A stretch of DNA of 64,000 nt from Acidovorax sp. A79 (GTDB lineage Bacteria; Pseudomonadota; Gammaproteobacteria; Burkholderiales; Burkholderiaceae_C): contig NZ_AP028672.1 of NCBI RefSeq assembly GCF_041154505.1, forward strand, positions 3,078,501-3,142,500, read 5' to 3'. The notes under the pieces were generated by a model, which ran no database searches, was not told the origin of the DNA, and was given only the letters and a program-made list of their open reading frames with translations. This document shows positions 16,043 to 22,632 of the stretch, piece by piece (position 1 is the stretch's first letter; each line of letters opens with the position of its first letter). A program made the position numbers and the translations under genes.

Positions 16043-16921
16043 TCAGACCACGCTGCGGTGCCGCGTGATGCAGGTGTCCAGCGTGCCCTCGCCCGTGCGC
16101 TGCCACCAGTCCAGGGCCGAGAAGATCTCCACCTCGGCATAGCCCCCGAAGCCTGCCGCCTCGACCCACTGGCGGATCTTCTTGAGCTCGATCACGCCAT
16201 CGCCCATCATCCCCCGGTCGCTGAGCAGGTCGCGCGTGGGCAGGCGCCAGTCGCAGACATGGTAGGCCAGCAGGCGTTCCTTGCCGGCGCGCGCGATCTG
16301 TTGTTCCAGCTTGGGGTCCCACCACACGTGGTACACGTCCAGCGCCACGCCCAGGCTGCCACTGCGGCTGGGGTCCAGCGCATCGCAGATGTCGAGCGCG
16401 TGCTCCAGCGTGTTGATGCAGGCGCGGTCGGCCGCCTGCATGGGGTGCAGCGGCTCGATGGCCAGCGGCATGCCCACCTGGCGCGCGTATTCCAGCGACG
16501 CGGCGATGCCGTCGACCACCTCGCCGCGCGCGCGGGCGATGTCGGTGTAGTGCGGCGTGCCTTCCAGCGCGCCGGGCAGGGCGCCCACCACCAGTACCAG
16601 GCAGGCAGCGTCGAGCGTCTTGGCCTCGTCGATGGCACGGCGGTTGTCGTCGAGCGCGGCGCGCAGGCCCGCCGTGTCAGCCGCAGGGAAGAAACCCCCG
16701 CGGCAGTAGCCCGACAGTTCCATGCCATGGGCGCGCAGCTGGCGCGCGGTAGCGTCCAGCCCCGCCGCGGCCACCTGGTCGCGCCAGGGGCTGATGGCGC
16801 GGATGCCGCGTGCGGCGCACTGGTCGATGATGCGCGCCAGCGGCACCTCGGCCCCCTGCTGCTTGCGCACGGTGGCCGTATTGATGGAGAGCCAGCGGTG
16901 GTCTTGGGTGAAATCACGCAT
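16043..16921 (-). CDS. Sugar phosphate isomerase/epimerase family TIM-barrel protein
   Basis: The 292-residue product from ATG 16921 is an AP-endonuclease-2-like TIM barrel (xylose isomerase-like fold). Metal-ligand strands can be traced: LAIEPLHP (Glu), GVALDVYHVWWDP (Asp, His), LLAYHVCDW (His, Asp) and GGYAEVEIFS (final Glu). These are the four divalent-metal positions of the family. It starts five bases after the DUF993 stop and is the last gene of the four-gene minus-strand operon. It probably epimerises or isomerises a keto-sugar or inosose intermediate produced by the upstream dehydrogenase; the exact substrate is unknown. Confidence 0.83.
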   Translation of the reverse strand: MRDFTQDHRWLSINTATVRKQQGAEVPLARIIDQCAARGIRAISPWRDQVAAAGLDATARQLRAHGMELSGYCRGGFFPAADTAGLRAALDDNRRAIDEAKTLDAACLVLVVGALPGALEGTPHYTDIARARGEVVDGIAASLEYARQVGMPLAIEPLHPMQAADRACINTLEHALDICDALDPSRSGSLGVALDVYHVWWDPKLEQQIARAGKERLLAYHVCDWRLPTRDLLSDRGMMGDGVIELKKIRQWVEAAGFGGYAEVEIFSALDWWQRTGEGTLDTCITRHRSVV

Positions 16922-16926
16922 GGCGG

Positions 16927-18138
16927 TCAGGCACTCACGCCGTGCAATGCCAGCAGGTGGCCCATGCGCTGCACGGCCAGTTCGGGCTGCTCCAGCAGGT
17001 CGGCCTGGTCGGCCAGCCGGAAGAGCTCGGCGAAGTGCACCAGCGAGCGCGTGCTCTGCTGCCCGCCCACCATGGTGAAGTGGCTCTGGTGGCCGTTGAG
17101 CCAGGCCATGAAGACCACGCCCGTCTTGTAAAAGCGCGTGGGCGCCGCGAAGATGTGGCGCGACAGCGGCACCGTGGGCCCCAGGATGGCGTGAAAGCGC
17201 GCCGTGTCGCCAGCGGCCAGCGCTGCGAGTGCCGCGCTCGCGGCCGGTGCGATGGCGTCGAAGATGCCCAGCAGCGCATCGCTCTGGCCCTGGCGCGGCG
17301 TGCCGCCCGCGCCGTCGCCGGCGATGAGTTCCGCGTAGTTGAAATCGTCGCCCGTGTACATGCGCACGCCCTGGCCGTCGGTGCCGCCCGTGGTGGGCAG
17401 GCGGCGGCGCATGGCGACTTCCTTGTCCTTGTCGAGCAGCGAGATCTTGATGCCGTCCACCTTGTCCGGGTGCGCGGCGATCACCGCCAGCGCCGTGTCC
17501 ATGGCCGCATCCACGTCGCGCGAGCCCCAGTAGCCCGCCAGCGCCGGGTCGAACATGTCGCCCAGCCAGTGCAGTACCACGGGCTGCTGTGCCTGCGAGA
17601 GGATGCGGTCGTACACACGCTCGTAGTCGGCGGGGCTTTGCGCCACGCGGGCCAGCGCCCGGCTGGCCATCACGATGAGCTTGCCGCCGAGCTTCTCGAT
17701 GGCCTCCATCTGCTCCTCGTAGCCGCGGATCACGTCGTCCACCGACTTCACCTCGTCCAGCACCAGGTGGTCCGTGCCGCAGCCCGAGGCCACGAGCGCG
17801 CCCGGCCCGAAGTCGCGCGCCGCGTCGAGCGAGCGGCGGATCAGCTCCAGCGAGGTGGGCCAGTCCAGCCCCATGCCGCGCTGCGCGGTGTCCATGGCCT
17901 CGGCCACGCCCAGGCCCAGCGACCACAGGCGCTGGCGGTAGGCGATGGTCGCGTCCCAGTCCACCGCGCACTGCAGCCAGGGGTCGATGGCCGCCAGCGG
18001 GTTGGCCACCACGTGGGCCGCCGAGTAGGCGATGCGGTTGAACGCCACGCCCCGCTGTGGCGCGACCAGCGGGCGGCCTTGCAGGGTGTAGGGGCTGATG
18101 CGGCCATCGGCCGTGGGCAAGGGGAGGCTGAAGGCCAT
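16927..18138 (-). CDS. DUF993 protein, DapA/aldolase-like TIM barrel
   Basis: The 403-residue product from ATG 18138 belongs to the DUF993 group annotated as dihydrodipicolinate-synthase-like. The Schiff-base lysine of class I DapA-type aldolases is conserved as Lys231 in KVDGIKISLLDKDKE, and the strand before it, QPVVLHWLGDMFD, corresponds to the region that carries the catalytic tyrosine in DapA, but His stands there instead. The protein is about 100 residues longer than DapA, with C-terminal helices. The operon neighbours (Gfo/Idh/MocA dehydrogenase upstream, isomerase downstream) suggest a retro-aldol or dehydration step in carbohydrate breakdown, not lysine biosynthesis. Confidence 0.8.
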   Translation of the reverse strand: MAFSLPLPTADGRISPYTLQGRPLVAPQRGVAFNRIAYSAAHVVANPLAAIDPWLQCAVDWDATIAYRQRLWSLGLGVAEAMDTAQRGMGLDWPTSLELIRRSLDAARDFGPGALVASGCGTDHLVLDEVKSVDDVIRGYEEQMEAIEKLGGKLIVMASRALARVAQSPADYERVYDRILSQAQQPVVLHWLGDMFDPALAGYWGSRDVDAAMDTALAVIAAHPDKVDGIKISLLDKDKEVAMRRRLPTTGGTDGQGVRMYTGDDFNYAELIAGDGAGGTPRQGQSDALLGIFDAIAPAASAALAALAAGDTARFHAILGPTVPLSRHIFAAPTRFYKTGVVFMAWLNGHQSHFTMVGGQQSTRSLVHFAELFRLADQADLLEQPELAVQRMGHLLALHGVSA

Positions 18139-18160
18139 GGTGTACTCGCAGAAATTTGAA

Positions 18161-18211
18161 TGAAATTGGCCTCTAGCGCTTATCCAGCAAGCGCTAGCAG
18201 CTATCAAAACA
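18161..18211. repeat. TTGATAGC/AGCGCTT dispersed repeat, best-preserved copy
   Basis: Read on the minus strand it is TTTTGATAGCTGCTAGCGCT followed by TGCTGGATAAGCGCTAGAGGCC. AGCGCTTATCCAGCAAGCGCT forms a hairpin. It lies in the 84-bp gap between the Gfo/Idh/MocA gene and the DUF993 gene, inside an operon, so it could influence mRNA processing between them. I recognise this as a repeat very frequent in Comamonadaceae genomes. Confidence 0.75.
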
Positions 18212-18222
18212 GTAATCGGTGG

Positions 18223-19386
18223 TTAAGCTTGCAGGGGGGCCACATCGACCCAGCGGCGTTCCTTCCAGCTTTCCAGCGCGGCTTCGACCAGCTGCACGCC
18301 CTTGGCGCCTTCAGGCAGGGTCCAGCGGTACGGCGCGTCTTCCACCACATGGCGGATGAAGTGCTCCCACTGAATCTTGAAGCCGTTGTCGTAGACCTGC
18401 GAGTCCGGGATCTCCTGCCACTGGTCGAAGAAGTTCATGGTCTGCTTCTCGTCGGGGTTCCACACCGGGCGGGGCGTGGCCACGCGGCTTTGCGCGCGGC
18501 AGCTTGACAGGCCGGCGACGGCCGATCCGTCGGTGCCGTCCACGTGGAAGGTCACCAGGTCGTCGCGCCGCACGCGCGTGGCCCAGCTCATGTTGAGCTG
18601 CGCGATCACGTTCTCGCCGTTGTGGCCCGTGAGTTCGCAGGTGGCGTAGGCCGCGTCGTCGGCCGTGGCCTGGTACGGTTGGCCGGCCTCGTCCCAGCGC
18701 GTGGGGATGTGCGTGGCGCCGATGCAAGACACCGACTTCACCTCGCCGAACAGGTTGTCCAGCACGTAGCGCCAGTGGCACATCATGTCCAGGATCATGC
18801 CGCCGCCGTCTTCGCTGCGATAGTTCCAGCTCGGGCGCTGGATGGGCTGCAGGTCGCCCTCGAAGACCCAGTAGCCGAACTCCAGGCGCACGCTCAGCAT
18901 GCGGCCGAAGAAGCCCGCGCGGCGCAGCATGTCCAGCTTGCGCAGGCCGGGCAGAAAGAGCTTGTCCTGCACCGCCCCGTGCTTGAGGCCCGAGCCCGAG
19001 GCCAGGCGCGCGATCTCCACCGCTTCGTTCAGGTTGGTGGCGATGGGCTTTTCGCAGTACACGTGCTTGCCCGCACGGATCGCCTTGGCCAGCAGGGTGG
19101 GGCGCATCTGCGTGGTGCCGGCATCGAAGAACACCGTGTCCTCCGGGTTGGAGAGCGCGGCGTCCAGGTCCGTGCCCCAGCGGGCGATGCCGTGGGCCTT
19201 GGCCAGCGCCTCCATCTTCTCGGCATTGCGGCCGATGAGGATGGGGTCGGGCATCACGCGGTTGCCGTTGGAAAGCACCACGCCGCCCTGCGCGCGGATG
19301 GCGCAGATGGAGCGGATCAAGTGCTGGTTCATGCCCATGCGGCCGGTGACGCCGTGCATGATGAGTCCGAGTCGTTGGGTTGCCAT
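18223..19386 (-). CDS. Gfo/Idh/MocA-family NAD(P)-dependent oxidoreductase
   Basis: The 387-residue product has an N-terminal Rossmann domain with a variant glycine motif (GVTGRMG at about 12-18), the Asp/Gly region DTVFFDAGTTQMRP and the conserved EKP motif at 112-114 (YCEKPIATN), whose lysine is the catalytic residue. The C-terminal domain begins GFFGRMLSVRLEFGYWVF and includes DMMCHWRYVLDNLFG, where the MCHW histidine matches the family's second catalytic position. The first residues ATQRLGLIMHGVTGRMGMNQHL are unusual in that the motif is degenerate. It is the second gene of the catabolic operon and probably oxidises a sugar or polyol hydroxyl to a ketone. Confidence 0.85.
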   Translation of the reverse strand: MATQRLGLIMHGVTGRMGMNQHLIRSICAIRAQGGVVLSNGNRVMPDPILIGRNAEKMEALAKAHGIARWGTDLDAALSNPEDTVFFDAGTTQMRPTLLAKAIRAGKHVYCEKPIATNLNEAVEIARLASGSGLKHGAVQDKLFLPGLRKLDMLRRAGFFGRMLSVRLEFGYWVFEGDLQPIQRPSWNYRSEDGGGMILDMMCHWRYVLDNLFGEVKSVSCIGATHIPTRWDEAGQPYQATADDAAYATCELTGHNGENVIAQLNMSWATRVRRDDLVTFHVDGTDGSAVAGLSSCRAQSRVATPRPVWNPDEKQTMNFFDQWQEIPDSQVYDNGFKIQWEHFIRHVVEDAPYRWTLPEGAKGVQLVEAALESWKERRWVDVAPLQA

Positions 19387-19492
19387 GGCGGTGGTGCTTT
19401 CGTTCAGTTCAAGGTTGCAAAAAAATTGGGCAAAGGCGCGGCCTGGCCACCCCCACGGCAGGGGCTGGCGGTGCGGTGCGGCGCGAAGGGAA

Positions 19493-20485
19493 TTACTGTG
19501 TGGGCGAGAGTCCGGCGGCCTTCACCAGCGTGGCGTTGCTCTTGATCTCGTCCTTGATGTAGGCATCGAACTGCTCGGGCTTGAGCGTCCAGGCATCGGC
19601 GCCGAGCTTCAAGAAGCGCTCCTTCACCTCGGGCGTGGCCAGCGCCTTCACCACCTCGTCGTGCAGGCGGTTGACGATGTCGCGCGGCGTCTTGGCCGGC
19701 ACCATCATCCCGATCCAGAAGTTGAATTCCGAACCGGGCACGCCGGCCTCGGCCGTGGTGGGCACGTCGGGCAGGGCGGCCGCGCGCTTGGGCGAGCCCA
19801 CGGCCAGCGCCAGCAGCTGGCCGTCCTTGATCTGGCCGATGACGGGCGCGATGGGCGAGAAGTAGTAGTCCACGCGGCCCGACAGCACCTCGGTCACGGC
19901 CTCGGCCGAGCCCTTGAAGGGGATGTTCTGCGCGTCGATCTTGGCGGCCAGCTTGAACTTCTCGGCGTTCAAATGCGTGGCGCTGCCCTGGCCGGCCGAG
20001 GCGAAGTTCACCGTGCCGGGCTTGGCCTTGGCCGTGGCGACCAGGTCCTGCAGCGTCTTGATGCCCTTGGCGGGCGAGATCACCAGCGCATTGGGCAGCG
20101 ACGAGATCGGCGTCACGCCCGCGAAGTCGCCCACCGTGTCGAACGGCAGCTTGGCGAAGGTCGAGGGGCTCACCGTGTGCGACGACGAATGGATCATCAC
20201 CGTGTAGCCGTCCGGCGCCGCCGTGGCCACGGCCTGCTGGCCGATGGTGCCGCTGGCGCCGCCGCGGTTGTCCACCACCAGCGTCTGGCCCATGCTCTGA
20301 CCCATCTTGTCGGCGATGGCGCGCGCAATGATGTCGGTGGTGCTCCCCGCCGCAAACGGCACGATCACGCGGATCGGCTTGGTCGGGTAGCCGCCTTGCG
20401 CCAGGGCGCCGAAGGACAGGGTGGTGAGCGCGGCCGCCGCCAGGGCGGTGGCCGCAGCGCGGCGGGTGGTGCGGGTGATGGGCAT
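19493..20485 (-). CDS. Bug/TctC-family periplasmic solute receptor
   Basis: The 330-residue product from ATG 20485 has a signal peptide ending near ALAQ-GGYP, then the Bug signature YPTKPIRVIVPFAAGSTTDI and a dinucleotide-like loop VDNRGGASGTIG. Further family motifs are TPISSLPNALVISP, NFASAGQGSATHLNAE and DVPTTAEAGVPG. The longer frame to 20572 adds a charged leader that lacks signal-peptide character. No TctA/TctB membrane components are in the window; orphan Bug proteins are usual in this family of bacteria. It is the first gene of the catabolic operon and probably binds the pathway substrate or its carboxylate. Confidence 0.9.
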   Translation of the reverse strand: MPITRTTRRAAATALAAAALTTLSFGALAQGGYPTKPIRVIVPFAAGSTTDIIARAIADKMGQSMGQTLVVDNRGGASGTIGQQAVATAAPDGYTVMIHSSSHTVSPSTFAKLPFDTVGDFAGVTPISSLPNALVISPAKGIKTLQDLVATAKAKPGTVNFASAGQGSATHLNAEKFKLAAKIDAQNIPFKGSAEAVTEVLSGRVDYYFSPIAPVIGQIKDGQLLALAVGSPKRAAALPDVPTTAEAGVPGSEFNFWIGMMVPAKTPRDIVNRLHDEVVKALATPEVKERFLKLGADAWTLKPEQFDAYIKDEIKSNATLVKAAGLSPTQ

Positions 20486-20523
20486 GGATTTGTCTCCGTG
20501 GGCAGGCTTGGACTTGCTCTTTA

Positions 20524-20541
20524 ATTCACTGAATGGTGAAT
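20524..20541. promoter_or_regulatory. Candidate operator ATTCAC-N6-GTGAAT
   Basis: A perfect inverted repeat with six-base arms and a six-base spacer lies 39 bases upstream of the Bug receptor start, in the only long gap before the catabolic operon. It is a suitable size for an IclR- or GntR-type dimer. No regulator gene is adjacent to the operon, so the binding protein is unknown. Confidence 0.45.
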
Positions 20542-20717
20542 AGAGTGCATTTTTCAGGAACGCGCCCTGCACGTCAACGCGGTTCGGCGCGTTGAAATTA
20601 GGGGTTTACCCGCATCCGTGGGATGCGCGCGGCCCGGGGCCTGTCGCCGTGGAGGAGCCAACCGCCGCGCGGCCAGGCGTGCCGCGAGGTGCCCGGCTGG
20701 TCCCGTAGAGTCAGGCC

Positions 20718-21146
20718 ATGGGCTATCAAATTTCGACCGACAAGACCGTGACGTGGCGGGAGTTTTCTGCGCTGATGGCGGCGGTGGGCTGGGGCGAGCA
20801 CGACGAAGCCTTGTTCCTTCGCTCCTGCCGCGCGTACCCCCTGGTGGCCCATGCGCGGATGGATGACGGCGCGGTGGTCGGCTACGTCTCCGCCTTCAGC
20901 GACGGGGCGTTCTCTACCATGCTGGGTGAACTGGTGGTCCACCCCGCCGTACAGGGCAGGGGCATCGGACGGGCGCTCATGCAGCGGATCGAGCTGGAGT
21001 TCCCTGGCGTGCCCATCTACGTGAAGGCGATGGGCGGGGCAAGGCACTTCTTTTCAGCGTGTGGCTACCGGGAGCCCCAGGCGCAGGTCACCGTGATGTT
21101 CAAGCGGCCGCCGCCCCCGGGTCATGACCGCGAAGGCGGGCTGTAG
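20718..21146 (+). CDS. GNAT N-acetyltransferase
   Basis: The 142-residue product shows the GNAT core: strand VVGYVSAFSD, then LGELVVHPAVQGRGIGRALM with the acetyl-CoA pyrophosphate loop Q-G-R-G-I-G, and the C-terminal ACGYREP turn typical of the fold. The substrate is unknown. It is transcribed away from the Bug operon and convergent with the TetR gene, ending 28 bases from it. Its C-terminal tail (PPPPGHDREGGL) is low complexity. Confidence 0.82.
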   Translation: MGYQISTDKTVTWREFSALMAAVGWGEHDEALFLRSCRAYPLVAHARMDDGAVVGYVSAFSDGAFSTMLGELVVHPAVQGRGIGRALMQRIELEFPGVPIYVKAMGGARHFFSACGYREPQAQVTVMFKRPPPPGHDREGGL

Positions 21147-21174
21147 ACGAAGCTTGGGGACCGGGCCGTCGGGC

Positions 21175-21825
21175 TCAGCCGAGCAGCACGTACCCGAGGA
21201 TCACATCGCACATGTGCGAAAGCCGCTCGCTGCGCGCCTTCGGGGCCATGAGGTCGCGCCCGAAGATCGCCGACAGCGTGTGGTTGTTCGACAGGTAGAA
21301 GTACGACAGCCCGGCGATGGACACGTACAGCTGCAGCGGATCCACCCCGCCGCGGAAGCTGCCCTCGCGCCGCCCACGCTCCAGCACCTCGCCCAGCGTG
21401 GCGATCAACGGCGAGTTCATCTCGCGCGCGCGCTGCGACTCCTGCAGATGGCGCGCCCTGTGCAGGTTGGCGCTGTTGAGCAGCGTGAGGAACTGGGGGT
21501 TCTCCAGGTAGTAGGTCCAGGTGAACTCCACCAGCCGCCGGATGGCGGTCGCGGGCGGGAGGTCCAGCAGGTTGAGCTTGCGCTCTTCCTCGCGGATGTG
21601 CAGGTAGGCCTGCTCCAGCACGGCCTGGAAGAGCTTTTCCTTGTCCTCGAAGTAGTAGTAGATCAGCCGCTTGTTCAGGCCCGCCCGCTCGGCGATGCGG
21701 TCCATGCGCGCGCCGCCCAGGCCGTGTTCGGCGAACTCGTCGCGCGCGGCGCTGAAGATCACGCCCTGGGAGCGGTCGGCATCCCGCTGGCGCTCCTTGG
21801 CGGGGGTCTCGGTGTCTTTGGTCAT
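21175..21825 (-). CDS. TetR-family regulator
   Basis: The 216-residue product from ATG 21825 (a GTG at 21840 adds five residues) has an N-terminal HTH: FSAARDEFAEHGLGGARMDRIAERAGLNKRLIYYYFEDKEKLF, with the diagnostic recognition helix NKRLIYYYF. The C-terminal domain is helical (LVEFTWTYYLENPQFLTLL) and resembles the group of TetR regulators near pyrimidine-catabolism/RutR-type proteins, though I cannot name a ligand. It lies downstream of an Lrp/AsnC gene on the same strand with a 162-bp gap that contains an imperfect palindrome over its own start. Confidence 0.87.
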   Translation of the reverse strand: MTKDTETPAKERQRDADRSQGVIFSAARDEFAEHGLGGARMDRIAERAGLNKRLIYYYFEDKEKLFQAVLEQAYLHIREEERKLNLLDLPPATAIRRLVEFTWTYYLENPQFLTLLNSANLHRARHLQESQRAREMNSPLIATLGEVLERGRREGSFRGGVDPLQLYVSIAGLSYFYLSNNHTLSAIFGRDLMAPKARSERLSHMCDVILGYVLLG

Positions 21826-21834
21826 GCCCGAATA

Positions 21835-21852
21835 GTTCACTATTTGGTTAAC
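21835..21852. promoter_or_regulatory. Candidate TetR operator (imperfect palindrome)
   Basis: GTTCACTATTTGGTTAAC pairs at GTT.AC.A / T.GT.AAC, six of nine half-site positions. It sits 10 bases upstream of the chosen TetR start and covers the alternative GTG start. The position suggests autorepression. The similarity to known TetR operators is only by symmetry. Confidence 0.4.
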
Positions 21853-21987
21853 AAAATCCAGTGCATGCTGGATTCAGGGGGCCAGGGGCGGTGATGCGGG
21901 TGTGGCGGCATCAGGTGGCGCGGACTGGATTGTGCCGCGCAGCCGGCCTGCCGGCCGGGCGCAATGCTGCCCCTGCCCGGCAGGGCG

Positions 21988-22461
21988 TCATTGCGCGTAG
22001 TCCAGCGGCAGCGCGGTGGTGAACTTGATCTCTTCCATCGCGAAGCTCGAGCTCACGTCCGACAGCGCCACGGCCTGCGTCAGCCGCCTGTAGACCGCAT
22101 CGTAGGCGCGGATGTCGGGCACCACCACGCGCAGCAGGTAGTCCACGTCGCCGCTCATGCGGTAGAACTCCACGATCTCGGGAATGCCCATCACCACGTC
22201 GCGCAGGGTCTCGAACCACTGCTGGTGGTGCTGGTTGGTCTTGATGGCCACGAACACGGTCACGCCCACATTGACCTTGCGCGGGTCCACCAGCGCCACG
22301 TGGCGTGTGATGAACCCCTTCTCGCGCAGCCACTGGATGCGACGCCAGCAGGGCGTGTTGGACAGGTGCACGGCATCGGCCAGCTCGGCCAGCGGCGTCT
22401 CGGCGTCGTGCTGCAGCAGGGCAAGCAATTGGCGGTCGATGGAATCCAGATTCTGTTTCAC
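21988..22461 (-). CDS. Lrp/AsnC-family regulator
   Basis: The 157-residue product has the classical layout: LDSIDRQLLALLQHDAETPLAELADAVHLS as the N-terminal HTH with TPCWRRIQWLREKGFI as recognition helix, then the AsnC/RAM ligand domain (VFVAIKTNQHHQQWFETLR, EIVEFYRMSGDVDYLLRVVV). Lengths and motifs fit the family exactly. The divergent gene is a gamma-glutamyltransferase, so a role in amino-acid or glutathione-derived nitrogen control is plausible. A perfect CATCAAGT/ACTTGATG inverted repeat lies between the two genes. Confidence 0.92.
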   Translation of the reverse strand: MKQNLDSIDRQLLALLQHDAETPLAELADAVHLSNTPCWRRIQWLREKGFITRHVALVDPRKVNVGVTVFVAIKTNQHHQQWFETLRDVVMGIPEIVEFYRMSGDVDYLLRVVVPDIRAYDAVYRRLTQAVALSDVSSSFAMEEIKFTTALPLDYAQ

Positions 22462-22525
22462 GGCAAATAAGGAAATCTGTTTCTCGCATTTGGCGTGAAA
22501 TGGGGCATAAAAGCAAAATGATTTT

Positions 22526-22549
22526 CATCAAGTCGTCACATACTTGATG
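22526..22549. promoter_or_regulatory. Perfect inverted repeat CATCAAGT-N8-ACTTGATG
   Basis: Eight-base perfect arms with an eight-base spacer lie 84-107 bases upstream of the gamma-glutamyltransferase start and 65 bases upstream of the Lrp/AsnC start. It may be an operator for the divergent pair or a 5' leader hairpin of the ggt mRNA. The surrounding AT-rich stretch (ATAAAAGCAAAATGATTTTC) fits a promoter. Confidence 0.5.
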
Positions 22550-22632
22550 GGCGTTCCCGGCGCCCCCGGGCCGTCCGCCGTGCCCCACAGGGCGGCGGTT
22601 TCACCACCCTCCCTTTCCAAGGACCTTTCACC

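Noticed and set aside
16927..18138. Lysine-pathway dihydrodipicolinate synthase
   Set aside because: The protein is about 100 residues longer, the tyrosine region differs and the neighbours are sugar-catabolism genes.
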